A stretch of DNA of 64,000 bases from Trichomonas vaginalis G3 (GCF_026262505.1 NC_067205.1:17112001-17176000), one strand, 5' to 3'; shown: positions 1 to 11,482, counted from the first letter of the stretch. Numbers and translations: made by a program. The notes: generated by a model from the letters alone, not told the origin.

Positions 1-2
1 CA

Positions 3-2432
3 GATTGTACAAGAACATCCGTAATCTTGGCCAAAAACGTTCCATCTCAACAGTGGACCTTGTATACAATCATTGTTCGTATGGATGGTCAAATGGTCAA
101 ACTAAGTACATTCGAAAACAACCAAAGTTTGAATGATTCAGACCTTTGTGAGTTCACTTTTAATCCGACCAAGTTAGAATTTGTTGTTGGCGGATTGAAT
201 GAACCGATGGAAAACTCGCAATGGGATGATATTCAAATGGGAGAGTTCGGAGACTTGAATCTTTACACGGAATTGTTGACTCAATCCGATATAAATGTTT
301 TGTATTCACAGCCGTGGAGTTTCACGAAAGTTCCTTTGTTTTCAACGTCTTCCATTCCAACACCTGGTCTCAAGTCGACTTTTACAACACCAAGAAAAAG
401 AATCGCTGTAAATTCGTCACTTTTTTCAAATTACATTGAAAATTTGACGATAAATGTCAGTGATTGTAAAACGCCATCATTACATTTATTAGATAACATG
501 GTTGATGGTGATTATGGCAATATATTGGCCGGGTTCTTCAGACAAGAACAGTTTTTCAACAACGAATATCCTCCTTTGATTTTGGGATTGATAAAATCAA
601 TCTTCAAAAGATCCCTAAAAAGTCAAATTGGTTTCACTTCACTTTTGACTATGACCACCAATCTTTCGCAGCATCCGATGATACTGAACTCCGAACTTTA
701 CTTGGCTTTGTACCACGTTTTCGAATCAATTCAATACGAAGCGTTACATTTTCAATGGTTTACAAAACTTGTATTCAATTTTTGGTTGTGGGTCAATTGT
801 GAGAACTACAATGACTTATTCTTTATTTTGCAGCACTGGCATTCGATTCTTTTACCGAATTTGACTGATTTGGTCAAACAAAAATCATTTTTCTCTGTTT
901 TATTATCACAATATAAAATGATTTTGTGTTTTGACAAAGAAGATGAAAACATTGAGAAAATAGAAGATATAAACTACGAGCATTCCATCAATATAATGAA
1001 ATACTTCACTAAAGGTTACACAGTTAAAAATGTATTGGCAATAAGAGACATTTTTGTAAAAATTATGAAAAGAACGGCTTTTATCAATTTTACTTCATCT
1101 GATTTCCGAAACTTGTTCAGTTTATTGGCAACATCAAAGACAAGAACAACTTCATTGATAATGCTCGATATAATACACAATATAACGAAGCCAATCCTTC
1201 AAACAAAAATGGTTTCTCATAAATATAACGCAATTTTGGAAGAATTTGTAAAAAGTGACAATTTGGAAATTGTCAAATCTGCCATTATTTGTTTACATTC
1301 GATATCCTATCAGAACATGATTGAATATTCACAACAGATCTCAGAGAACATAAATAGAGATCTTAAACCACAAGTTTTCGAATTTTTCGTGAATAATCTC
1401 CAGAAATATCCGAATTTATATAATCTTTTGATAATTTTATCAATAGAATTAAACGAAATGGAAAATTTGGCAACAAAAATTGGTCAAACAATCAAATCTC
1501 CTAATCTATATTTGTGTCCTGATTGGTTCCTTTGGCCAGTTGTTTTATGTTACAATATTCCAAAAGAATACATGAATTTCATCATTCTTTTCATTTGCCA
1601 AGTAATTGAATCCCAACAAGACAACGCTACTTTGTATTTCAACGTGTATTCGTTCATTAAATTCATTGATGATTCTTTAATTAATTGTAACAAAGAAGTT
1701 TTGATTTTGTTTACAAAAACCGCCGCTTATACAATTATGTCAAAACCGGATGTTACTTCATATGTTATTTTATCAATCTTTGCATCATTTTTCTTCCATT
1801 CATCCATGCAATCGCACTCAAATAATTTAGTAGAAATGTATTTGAGTTCTCCTTTTGGAAAAGAAAAATTTGAATCACTTCAAAAAGTGCCAATTCAAAT
1901 CAGTTCACTTAAGAATATTGGTGATGTTTTAGCATTATCTAATTACGACATTGATGGTGTTAAGTTGTTTTACGAATGCAAGACTGACAAACATAATTTT
2001 GTTCAATCGAATTTTCTTGATGAAATGGTTAATGCTCATAATTCTTTTGAACTCAACTCAGGAGATATTTTGTTCTTTAATTACATGATAGGAATAACGA
2101 AACAGAATAATCTTATTCCTAGTGACCAAAGAAACCAGTTATTGAATTCTTCTGTTGAATTTTTCGATAAAATTTTGTCAGCTTTTGAGAGAAAATACAA
2201 AAATTCATTGAAAAAGGCATTTGCGTCTATGAATTCGATGTTGAATTCACAGAATAAGTTTGTTGAAGAGATGACAATTAATCATTTCGAAGACTACAAG
2301 AATGATGGAAATAATATAATTGTTAATGAATTTGAGAATTCTTTGAAAGATTTTTGTAACATGATTACTTCTATGACAGTAGTAGTATATGAGTGCGGGT
2401 TTAGTGACTTTTTTTGTTACATCTATATATAG
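3..2432 (+). pseudogene. BEACH-family-like protein, middle part, broken at 3' end
   Basis: The frame is open from the window edge, so the N-terminus lies outside; the first in-window start-like codon is only a TTG at 27. Residues about 10-100 look like a LamG/concanavalin-like lectin fold: a W-x-L-Y-T-I-I strand, then G-E-F-G-D-L-N-L-Y and a final L-Y strand. The rest is a long alpha-helical, armadillo-like stretch. That order is known from BEACH proteins (LvsA/LYST/neurobeachin type, membrane trafficking), but the PH-BEACH and WD40 parts are absent. The last ~17 codons (from 2380) read into the terminal repeat of an inserted element, so the native 3' end is lost here. The BEACH assignment is inference from pattern; another large ConA-plus-ARM protein is possible. 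Confidence 0.45.
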
Positions 2433-2590
2433 ACGATGCATTAAAATATATTTATTTATAAATCATTAAAAAATTAACATTAATTTTAAAATAATTTATT
2501 TTTTTATCTTTTATAAAAGAAGCTATATATAGATGATGTCAGATATTCCGCGATTAATTAAACATTGTTTAAATCCTGAATGGGTTAAAC
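2380..2590 (+). repeat. left terminal inverted repeat
   Basis: This arm is matched in inverted orientation by 3789-3999. It includes the AT-rich leader and the first ~19 codons of the 196-aa ORF, so the start codon and leader of that ORF are themselves part of the repeat. Confidence 0.75.
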
Positions 2591-3123
2591 TTCAATTTAA
2601 AAATGAAGATTGTGAATTATTAAATGAATATGAAAGCCAAAATAAGCTAATGAGGTATAAATATAATGATAAAGAATATTTAATTTCATGGAATCAATGG
2701 AGTCATAATCAAAGACCTCATAAACGAGAAGAAGAAATTGAAAATAATGAAATGGAAATCATTGATGACATTAAAGAGGATGGAATTCCTAAATTTTGTA
2801 GAAAAACCTTTAGAACTAAGTTAGGAGCATATAAACGTAGAGTATTAAATCCTGAATATCTTAAACATCAATTTAAAAAGGAAGACTGTGAATTATTAAA
2901 CGCTAATGAATATGAAAATGCTAAATCAAAACTGAGATATAAATATATTGGAAGTGATGAAAGGTGTAAAGATAAAGATAAAGTTTATTCAGTTTCATAT
3001 AATAACTGGCACACGTTGGGGATAAAAAAACATTTAGGAGATTATGGTAAAAGTTCTGAATTCTTCAAATCTAGTATATACGAGAGAGTAAAAGAAATTA
3101 GAAATAATTATTTTCATGAATAA
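2533..3123 (+). CDS. hypothetical protein with internal duplication (196 aa)
   Basis: Starts at the first of two adjacent ATGs and ends at TAA 3121-3123. It holds two copies of a ~50-residue module: residues ~12-58 and ~112-165. Each copy has LNPE-[WY]-x-K-x-QF-K-x-EDCELL, then K-L-[MR]-RYKY, then a Y-x-[IV]-S-[WY]-N-x-W ending. An acidic linker separates them. The layout recalls repeated small DNA-binding or treble-clef-like modules in proteins of mobile elements and large viruses, but no Cys/His ligand set is complete, so I assign no function. An internally deleted, inverted copy of this ORF forms the right arm of the same element. Confidence 0.65.
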   Translation: MMSDIPRLIKHCLNPEWVKLQFKNEDCELLNEYESQNKLMRYKYNDKEYLISWNQWSHNQRPHKREEEIENNEMEIIDDIKEDGIPKFCRKTFRTKLGAYKRRVLNPEYLKHQFKKEDCELLNANEYENAKSKLRYKYIGSDERCKDKDKVYSVSYNNWHTLGIKKHLGDYGKSSEFFKSSIYERVKEIRNNYFHE

Positions 3124-3263
3124 AAAAATAATTTTTTTTAAAAATTCATGTCTTACATTTTTGAATAATTTATTTTTTTAATTTGTATGAAAATGAGTGT
3201 CAAAACTAACGACGTTAAAAAATATATTTCATCACTTATATTCTAATTTTTATTTAATGATAA

Positions 3264-3632
3264 ATGAAACCGATTTTAAAAATAAATGAAACAAAGGAGG
3301 AAGAAATAAATGAAAGTGAAAATGTTCAACAAAAAATAAACGTTGTTAAACCAATTACTGAAATAAAAAATTTTTCATCTGTTGAAGAATTTAATGACTA
3401 TTATGCTAATAATAAAAAATTATTTGAAGAATTGACAACATGTAAATTGAATAAAATGTTTAAAGTTGATGGATTCAAAATTTCAAAAATAAAAGGAGTG
3501 ATTAGTTTGAAATCTATTCCTCAATCAAGAATCACCTCATTAATGAAAATAGATGATTTAACAAAAAGAATAGAAGAGATTGAAGAAAGAATAAATCAAA
3601 TAATTGATATCATAAATTCAAATAATCATTAG
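3264..3632 (+). CDS. hypothetical protein (122 aa), coiled-coil C-terminus
   Basis: ATG at 3264, stop TAG at 3630-3632. The N-terminal third is charged and probably disordered. Residues ~35-85 form a compact segment (S-V-E-E-F-N-D-Y-Y, then K-L-N-K-M, then I-S-K-I-K-G). Residues ~92-118 are a strong amphipathic helix rich in Ile and Glu, likely a coiled coil. It sits between the 196-aa ORF and the right arm of the element, so it is probably cargo of that element. I do not recognise the family. Confidence 0.6.
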   Translation: MKPILKINETKEEEINESENVQQKINVVKPITEIKNFSSVEEFNDYYANNKKLFEELTTCKLNKMFKVDGFKISKIKGVISLKSIPQSRITSLMKIDDLTKRIEEIEERINQIIDIINSNNH

Positions 3633-3656
3633 TTTCTTAAAGTTCAATGTTGATTC

Positions 3657-3999
3657 TGAGACATGAATTTTTAAAAAAAATTATTTTTTATTTTTTATTT
3701 CATTATGGTAGTGAATCTTTCATTCATGAAAATAATTATTTCTAATTTCTTTTACTCTCTCGTATATGAGGTCTTTGATTATGACTCCATTGATTCCATT
3801 CAGGATTTAAACAATGTTTAATTAATCGCGGAATATCTGACATCATCTATATATAACTTCTTTTATAAAAGATAAAAAAATAAATTATTTTAAAATTAAT
3901 GTTAATTTTTTAATGATTTATAAATAAATATATTTTAATGCATCGTCTATATATAGATGTAACAAAAAAAGTCACTAAACCCGCACTCATATACTACTA
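3657..3999 (-). repeat. right arm: inverted, internally deleted copy of 2380-3155
   Basis: Read on the minus strand from 3999, this arm matches 2380-2590, then jumps to 2691-2720, then to about 3077-3153. Two internal deletions (about 100 and 356 bp) therefore remove most of the 196-aa ORF. The first junction lies at a short microhomology (AATGG). The flanking poly-A/T stretch and the GAGACATG-side sequence near 3658 also match the left side in inverted order. Confidence 0.75.
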
Positions 4000-4036
4000 A
4001 TTAAAAACAAAAACAATAAATAAAATGTAATTTTCG

Positions 4037-5294
4037 TTAATCAAAGTCATCAATGTCTTCGTCTTCTGATTCCCATTCGGACTTGAAAACTTGATAATCT
4101 CCTCCTGGTACACTCTGAATGGATTTTTTGTATTTGTTCTGTTTTTTAGAACCTTTTGTAACAGTTTTTTGTTTCAATATCATTTTGGAGTAACAATTCT
4201 CTTCAAATGATTTGACACAATCTTCTGGAAGTGGGGGAAGATGTAATGCTTTTTGTATATCTCCGAGAAAATGCTCTGGATCATTCCATTCTAAGATTGC
4301 AACGTTAACTCTAATGTTAATGTTCTTCCAGGCTCTTGATTTGTCCAAATAGCATGCAATTTTGGAAGAAACTTTGGAAACTATGGGTGTCCATTTGTGA
4401 ACCCAGTCATAGAGCATGAATTGAAGTTGGATCGAATTGACACCTTTTTGCCATTCAAAGCATTTGTAATTGTGCGGTTCGCAAAAAGAATGATTGCCTA
4501 CGTAATGGTAGACACAATTCTCCCACATTTTCGTACGTTTGTCAATATTTTCTTCGGCAAAACATGACCAAAGCCACATACTTAGGCTTGCATTCAGACC
4601 CCAGAAAGGTCTCTCTATTTTTTTCAATCTTCTGAGTCTTGTCGTTGAAAACTTCAACTGTCTTATGAGAAGCTGAGAACTTTGTAAAATCTTTTGAGAT
4701 ATTTTTTGATACATGACCTGGATCGAATCTTTCAAGATGAGAGACGCCAAATTCTTTAAAGACAGAGACACTTTTGTTATCTCGGTCTTTAATAATCTCT
4801 TTAACATCTTTCAAGATATTGTATTTCTTTAATTGCTTCAAGATGATTCGAGTTCCAGCACTTTCCATATTGTTGGAAGCTCCGGAATACTGAGCATGCT
4901 GTCTGTTTCCACCAATATGGTTGATGTTCACGCATGCAAGAACTGTTTTTGTGACAGCATCGAGCGCAGTTACTGTACAACTTGGCGAGTTTCGCCTGTG
5001 CGTCCATCTTGCATCAATGGATAAGTAACTACTGAAGGACTTTCTCGACAGCATTAGGGAAATACTTTTAAGTCTTCTAATATTATCGTCACAAAATCTC
5101 TGTTGTCTCATGACACCACTCTTCACAGGGGGTTTAGTTCCACAAAGAGAAAGAAAGCGAGCACCTTTTGTATATGGCATTCCGGTCATTATGCAAGCAC
5201 CAAGCATCTGTCGCGCTGAGAGTCGACGACGTTCGTGGAGTAAAATGTTATGCATTGCCTTTGTTTTCCGTTTTGGGTGAACAATATGGCCCAT
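4037..5294 (-). pseudogene. Kolobok-like DDE transposase, one frameshift
   Basis: Two overlapping frames (4542-5294, and a second ending at 4037) make one protein of about 400 aa. The first starts at ATG 5294. Kolobok-type landmarks are visible: an S-I-D-A-R-W strand with the first Asp; a Y-S-G-A-S-N-N-M-E block; I-I-K-D-R-D with the second Asp; and D-P-G-H-V-S-K-N. The downstream frame carries a W-x-N-C...H...G-N-H...C region typical of the C-terminal part. The frame changes near 4555-4600, so the copy is dead or carries a sequencing indel. It cuts and pastes DNA in the nucleus when intact. No matching terminal repeats were found around it. Mutator-like is the alternative label. Confidence 0.6.
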
Positions 5295-6593
5295 ACAACA
5301 AAAAAATGCAAAATGAAGAATAAAAAGTAATAATTAATAAAATATACTATATATTATGAATATTTTTGGAATAACATTTTAAAATCGAGGTTTTTCAATG
5401 GATAACGGTTCGATCAAAAATTTGACCCCATTTTAGAATCTACATTAAAAATGGAACATTTCTGTCGTTTCAAAATTCCAAAATAACGTTTCTATTCCTC
5501 TCAAAAGTAAAAACAAACTTTATTGGGGAAAAAATATTTTTATTTTCCAAAAAAAATGAAAACCTTAAATGCAAATTTAATTTTGATGCTTTTGTTTGTG
5601 ATTTTTTGGATTTCGAAAAAATTTGAAAATTCAGACAAGTTACCATTAACACTAATACGTTTCAGCGAGTCGGTCCCATCAGAGAAATTTTCATAAATCG
5701 GCGATATAATTTATTATTTCAGCAAAATATTCTCAGATCCAACTAGAATAAGGTCAAATTATACAAATTTAGCAAAGGCTAGTTATCCTACCTATTCAAT
5801 TAACTTTAATTTTAAATAATTCAAGACAATTCTCAAAATTACCTTAATAATCGCGTTCTCTTCGCAAAATGACGATTCCTCATTCACTACCAGCATAACT
5901 GAGGGCTTGTGCTCACAGAATAATACAGATAATTTACTTATTAATGCAAAATTTAGTACCAAAAGGTAATCATAGAAGATACAAAAAAAGTTTCTTTATT
6001 TTGATTGCTGATTTTATTTCTTCTAAAATTTACCAAATCTAAAAAATCCAAAATTGAATGCTATTGAATTTCATGTTTATGTAACATATACTATTTATTA
6101 TATAAGGAATAAAAATTTTATAGTTTTAATCAAAAATAAAGGTGTACTAAATGCATACAAAACAAGGTATTTTTTACTCATCCAAAATATGTTAACAGTG
6201 CTATTTATATAATCAATATCCGAATTTCGAAATCATTTTGATGAAATCTTTATTTTAAAATTGAGTTGACTGTTAAAATCACCCGAGAAGAGGGATTATC
6301 TCAATGAAAAGTACATAAAATAGCAAACGCACAAGATGGCACTATGCAGCTTTATATTGTTATACAGGATGAACATATAAAATGTTTGGAAAACACTTAC
6401 TTCGTTCTACAAATGTGTATCTCTTTATATCAAAGATTCTTCTCAAATTATTGAGAGACTTCTCTCAAAAAAAGGAAAATTTGATAACTAAAAAAATTAT
6501 GGCATAACCTCTCGTTTTGCATAGATATATATTTACATGGTCACAGAGCTTATTTTCATTGTCAAAACTTAAAAATTTTTAGTGGACTATACC
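5295..6593. other. AT-rich intergenic region
   Basis: About 1.3 kb with stops in all frames. I see no gene, RNA gene or clear repeat in it. Confidence 0.6.
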
Positions 6594-7350
6594 CTTAAAA
6601 GCGAAGGATAAACCTCAAAATTTACGAATATAATGAGTGGGAATATAATGCTTATCTATCATAAAACCATATGAAATATCAATTTTTGCTTTACGCCTAA
6701 TTTTTGACGACAATTAGCAAAAAATGTTAAATGTTAACACTCAGTCCATTTGAATATGAAAAATAAAATTGACTTTGATTAAATGTTTTTATTTATCATG
6801 CAATTCTTCTTGCGACCAAAGATTTGAATAAAAGTTCAAAAAATAAGATAGCTTAAAAAATAATATACGGTAGTGTTTACTAATAGATGAATAGTATATA
6901 AATTCTATTAAAATGGATTTGATCCAAAAAAATATAAAACCAAAAATAATTGTTATAATTTAAATGAAGAAGTAATTTAAAACGATTTTATTTATGATCA
7001 AATTTTATATATTTTTTTGGATCAAATCCATTTTAATAGAATTTATATACTATTCATCTATTAGTAAACACTACCGTATATTATTTTTTAAGCTATCTTA
7101 TTTTTTGAACTTTTATTCAAATCTTTGGTCGCAAGAAGAATTGCATGATAAATAAAAACATTTAATCAAAGTCAATTTTATTTTTCATATTCAAATGGAC
7201 TGAGTGTTAACATTTAACATTTTTTGCTAATTGTCGTCAAAAATTAGGCGTAAAGCAAAAATTGATATTTCATATGGTTTTATGATAGATAAGCATTATA
7301 TTCCCACTCATTATATTCGGAAATTTTGAGGTTTATCCTTCGCTTTTAAG
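6594..7350. repeat. foldback palindrome with ~340-bp arms
   Basis: The left arm (6594-6936) and right arm (7008-7350) are reverse complements with almost no mismatches (one seen near 6629/7319). They are separated by a ~70-bp AT-rich spacer. There is no coding capacity. The structure fits a foldback/MITE-type element or a recent inverted duplication. Confidence 0.9.
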
Positions 7351-7813
7351 ATCATTGAATTTGATTTTTATATAAAATAGTTATATATTAGAAAATAATA
7401 TGAGTTTATGTGATATTATTTTTCAGAAGATTTTGTGTTCTTCTTCAAAATTTTATTCTTTTATTAAAAAGAATCTTTACAAAATATACATTTACTTTAA
7501 TTAATATTTAAAAACGTGCTCTATCAAAAGTTCCAAAAATTCAATATTTTAGCTTTTCTGAGGTGTCACTTTTGATGAATTTCTGTTTACAACATGTCAT
7601 TGAAAATTTAAAAATATCAAATTGTCTTGAATAATTATCTAAAAATATAAATAATTATTTTTCATACTTTATACAAAAATTTGAAATACCCCCATTTGAT
7701 TTATTTTTGGCCCCCACTATAAAAGTACCAAAATCATGGAAGATCAAACTATCTATTTGGATTTAATTTGCAATTATTTTTTGATGCAAAAATTCCTATT
7801 CTAACAATAATAT
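7351..7813. other. AT-rich intergenic region
   Basis: No gene or structured repeat seen; this is the upstream flank of the first surface-type paralogue. Confidence 0.5.
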
Positions 7814-8767
7814 TTGGACTTAGATATATCAAACGTGCTTTTGTCACTTTTTGTTTATATAAAATATCTGAAGAACAAATATATATTAAAGAGTTTAAAC
7901 TTTTCTTCTTCATCCATGGAATCACGCATTGTAGGTTCAGTGTTTTCAAATATCCTGATAAATGATAACAAAACCTACACAGTTAATTATCTTGGACCAG
8001 ATTTATTTCGAATTTTTGTTAGCTCATTCATCTCATGTCGAAATCCTAATTCTAGACTCATCAACATGAATAACGGAATCATCAAATGTTGTTCTTTTAA
8101 TAATAATTTTGGTCGCTCTGCATCTCTATTTTATTCATCTAGAACAGCTGCATTTTTATATAATAATGCAGTTAATAACTCACAACATACACTAATCTTT
8201 CGCTCAGATGGGAATAATCTTCAAATGATTCAATCTAATTTTTCGCATACAAAGAGTCATCTTCAAGGTTCTCTTTCTTCAAGTGGCGTATATTTTCATG
8301 AACAAAAGTATGTCAATTATTATAAATGCGGAAACGATACAGGTGGCGCATCAATAGAAATTTATTTAGGAAAAAGCATTATCGGTGTATCTAATTATAT
8401 TGAAATTGGACTTGATACCAGTTATGGTACCTTTTTTATTGTTGGATATGGAATTGAATCTATTGTTAAGAGTTGCTTTTTTCAAATAAAGGGATATAAT
8501 TCGTTTTTAGGTTTTTGGCCAAATAAAAATAATGAAACAGTTTATTTTGAAGATTGTACAATTATTAGTGATGTTCAGCATGATTTGCAATCTTTCAGAA
8601 CTAAGAACGTTATTCTTACCACATCTAAGAGTGATTATACATTCGTTAATATTCCATATCTTGAAACCGATATTATTGATTTTGACGAAACCATTTTTCA
8701 TCATTGTTATCAAACCCGTTTTAATTATTTCATCATTTTTATTGTTTTAATAAACGATGAATCCTAA
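7814..8767 (+). CDS. surface-type beta-helix-like family, paralogue 1
   Basis: The frame is open from 7814 (TTG); the only plausible ATG is at 7916 (M-E-S-R-I-V-G-S), giving 283 aa. Short strand-turn repeats dominate: F-S-N-I, I-S-C-R, N-N-G-I-I-K-C-C, a conserved Y-Y-K-C-G-N-D-T-G-G-A-S block in mid-protein, S-N-Y-I-x-I, then F-E-D-C-T-I-I-S-D. This pattern fits a parallel beta-helix (Pmp/pectate-lyase-like) fold, which is inference. The C-terminus ends in a hydrophobic run (N-Y-F-I-I-F-I-V-L-I), as in all five copies. No signal peptide is encoded in frame. An ~80-bp block beginning AACGTGCTTTTGTCACTTTT precedes the ATG and is shared with copies 2 and 4. Confidence 0.6.
   Translation: MDLDISNVLLSLFVYIKYLKNKYILKSLNFSSSSMESRIVGSVFSNILINDNKTYTVNYLGPDLFRIFVSSFISCRNPNSRLINMNNGIIKCCSFNNNFGRSASLFYSSRTAAFLYNNAVNNSQHTLIFRSDGNNLQMIQSNFSHTKSHLQGSLSSSGVYFHEQKYVNYYKCGNDTGGASIEIYLGKSIIGVSNYIEIGLDTSYGTFFIVGYGIESIVKSCFFQIKGYNSFLGFWPNKNNETVYFEDCTIISDVQHDLQSFRTKNVILTTSKSDYTFVNIPYLETDIIDFDETIFHHCYQTRFNYFIIFIVLINDES
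7832..7860 (+). promoter_or_regulatory. conserved AACGTGCTTT-TGTCACTTTT block
   Basis: The same block precedes copies 1, 2 (10311) and 4 (13622), and a weaker version precedes copy 3 (12521). The TCACTTTTT core fits the trichomonad initiator TCA-Y-T/A. A promoter role is inference; the block could equally be degraded N-terminal coding sequence. Confidence 0.4.
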
Positions 8768-9024
8768 TAAAATCTATTTCAATAAATTAACAGATTTAGA
8801 TCATCAAAAATTCGAATAATTTTATTATTTGAAATTCGATTGAATACAGCTTTTTATTTGAGCCGGACATTTTGTTTGTATGTAAAATTTACCTATGAAG
8901 ATAATTATTATATGCATATGTGATTATGATGTAAATTATAGATCCATTAAGAATATGACCTACTATTACATTGAAGCTATTTCAAAAATTATTATGATGA
9001 GGAAAAAATAAAAAATAAAAATAA

Positions 9025-10294
9025 TACCCAGATTTGCTTTACTTTTACCACTCCCCATGTAATTTCTGGGGAAAACGATAATTCATTTTTTTTATGGATG
9101 AATAGATCGTTTTCCTAGAAAGGACCTCATATCTCTGGCTAAAAAGAGTGTCAGATCCTAAATAGATTATTGATCTAGTGTACAAATCCAATAAAAAGCC
9201 TATTTTTTTGGCTTTTTTGGTGCTCATTTTTTCGAAGATCTACATGAATATGGGGAAACCATCGGATTTTTTTGGTTAACCCACATCTTCATGTAGTCTG
9301 GACTATCTTTCCTCGAAGGACCTCTTTACGGGTGTAAAAACTCATAAAGTTCTCAAAAGATTCATTCTCGATCTCCATGCTGAAAGAATTTACAATAAAA
9401 AAGAGATCTACGCATCAAACTACAGCCATAAATGAACTGAACCCCTAAAGCTCAGCTCTTAGTTTATCAAAAACGTCGAAATCCTTCTCATTGCAATCAA
9501 ATTTTCTCAATAACTCATAAGAAAAATCGAATTTTGATTAAGCCGATGTTATAGGTATCACAAATACTACAAACTTGAGCAATATCGAAATTGCCAGCAG
9601 AAGTTTGAAATTGCATTGCTCATATTTGTTTTGTAAACTAAAAATCTGCTTATATTATTCATTAATTTTTTATATATTATTCATATACTTTAATAAAAAC
9701 AATACTATTTCACCTTAAAAATGAATTTCATAAGTCAATATTATTTTTTTGAAAATGTATCAATTTTCGATTAAAACAACATGAGAATAAAATTTACGCA
9801 AAATTATTTTAAAAAATGGTTTTAAAAATTTACAATTGATTAAGAATAAGATTGGAAGAAGTTTTGAAGTTTAATTTTAAGAAAAAAAATTCGGATATTA
9901 TTCATGGATCTAAGTAATCTGATATTTGAGTATCGGCACTATGCATAAAACATATATTTATAGTTTTTTTGGATTTTTATGATTTTAAATATATTCAAAT
10001 TTGGCAATCCAATAGATTTTTAAAAAATAGGTAAATAAAAATAGATTACATATGCAGCAGATTTAGAACATGAAACAAATCTTATAGTGACCCAAAAAAA
10101 AATTCATGATCCAAAAAAGAAAAAAATTGGCTAAATTGGAATCAAACCTTGGCATAATGAATCATTATGTCGGATGTTTCCACTACACCGGCAGTTCGAA
10201 AAATACCCTTGGTGGTTCTATTTAATAGCTACTCCCAACGATAGGCGGTGTCCCCAGCTTTCGAGAGGTGGTAAAAGTAAAGCAAATCTGGGTA
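9025..10294. mobile_element. 1.27-kb element with 27-bp terminal inverted repeats
   Basis: TACCCAGATTTGCTTTACTT (9025 onward, 27 bp in all) recurs as its reverse complement ending at 10294. The interior has no long ORF, so this is a non-autonomous DNA element. Flanks are A-rich, so a target-site duplication cannot be read reliably. It sits between paralogues 1 and 2, ending only 17 bp before the conserved upstream block of copy 2. Confidence 0.75.
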
Positions 10295-10313
10295 ATAAAA
10301 AAGTACTTTTAAC

Positions 10314-11222
10314 GTGCTTTTGTCACTTTTTATTTATTTAAAATATCTGAAGAACAAATATATATTAAAGAGTTTAAACTTTTCTTCTTCATCCATGGAA
10401 TCACGCATTGTAGGTTCAATGTTTTCAAATATCCTGATAAATGATAACAAAACCTACACAGTTAATTATCTTGGACCAGATTTATTTCGAATTTTTGTTA
10501 GCTCATTCATCTCATGTCGAAATCCTAATTCTAGACTCATCAACATGAATAACGGAATCATCAAATGTTGTTCTTTTAATAATAATTTAGGTCGTTATGC
10601 AACGTTATTCTATTCAAATGAAACAGCATCATTTTTATATAATAATGCAGTTAATAACTCACAATATACGCTTATCTATCGCTCAGATGGAAATTATCTC
10701 CAAATGATTCAATCTAATTTTTCACACACAAAAAGTCAACATCAAGGATCCATTTCTTCAAATAAAGTTTATTTTCATGAACAAAAGTTTATAAATAATT
10801 ATAAATGTGGAAATGATTCGGCAGGGGCGTCAATAGAAATCTATTTAGGCAAAAGTGACATCAGTTTTTCAAATTATATTGATATTGAATCCAATGGCGT
10901 TTATTTCATTGTTATTGGATATGGATCTGAATCAATTATCAGAAAATGTTTATTTCAAATTAAAGGATTTCAAAATTTGGTTGGCCTGTATGCTCCTCAA
11001 TACAATGAAACAATAAAGTTTGAAGATTGTACTATTATCAGTGAAATCAATTATAAAGAACAATATATAACAGCCAAAAACGTCATTATTGACTCATTGA
11101 AGAATGATTACACATTTGTCAAAATTCCTCAAATTGAATCAAAAATCATCAATTTTGATGAATCAATGACACAATGTAAACAAGCCAACTTCTGGCTTTT
11201 CTTTCTCTTTATTATTCTATAA
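10314..11222 (+). CDS. surface-type beta-helix-like family, paralogue 2
   Basis: The first 90 or so codons are almost identical at DNA level to copy 1 (including the upstream block), and the copies diverge after that. The open frame begins with GTG at 10314; the only plausible ATG is 10395, giving 275 aa. It shares the N-N-G-I-I-K-C-C motif, the Y-K-C-G-N-D-S-A-G-A-S block and the F-E-D-C-T-I-I-S box, and ends in W-L-F-F-L-F-I-I-L. The patchwork identity with copy 1 suggests recent gene conversion or duplication of the 5' half. A cell-surface role is inferred only from the composition and hydrophobic tail. Confidence 0.6.
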   Translation: MLLSLFIYLKYLKNKYILKSLNFSSSSMESRIVGSMFSNILINDNKTYTVNYLGPDLFRIFVSSFISCRNPNSRLINMNNGIIKCCSFNNNLGRYATLFYSNETASFLYNNAVNNSQYTLIYRSDGNYLQMIQSNFSHTKSQHQGSISSNKVYFHEQKFINNYKCGNDSAGASIEIYLGKSDISFSNYIDIESNGVYFIVIGYGSESIIRKCLFQIKGFQNLVGLYAPQYNETIKFEDCTIISEINYKEQYITAKNVIIDSLKNDYTFVKIPQIESKIINFDESMTQCKQANFWLFFLFIIL

Positions 11223-11482
11223 TTCTTGACTAAAGTTGAATTAGTTCTCCTCCTATGGTATAATATCATATTGGTACCATAACTAATGAAAATACTATTT
11301 ATATTCTTACTACTTTTTGACATTCTATGTACTCTATAACATATGAAGTTCATATTTTTTCTTTTTCATTTTATAATTTTATATGGGCAGGCTTTGCTAA
11401 GTAATAATAATAATATATTAGATTTGTAAAACATCCAAGTTTTGCATCAATTTTTGAAAAAAGAAAGATTGTTTGAAAATGA

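Larger units (their letters stand above)
2380..3999. mobile_element. 1.6-kb inverted-repeat element, two ORFs
   Basis: The outermost sequence at 2380 (TAGTAGTATATGAGTGCGGG) is found as its exact reverse complement ending at 3999. The repeat continues inward for over 200 bp on the left. The element encodes two small proteins (2533-3123 and 3264-3632) and no recognisable transposase, so it is probably non-autonomous or mobilised in trans. I find no clear target-site duplication. It terminates the BEACH-like frame and lies directly beside a Kolobok-like transposase that begins outside the right repeat. Confidence 0.7.
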
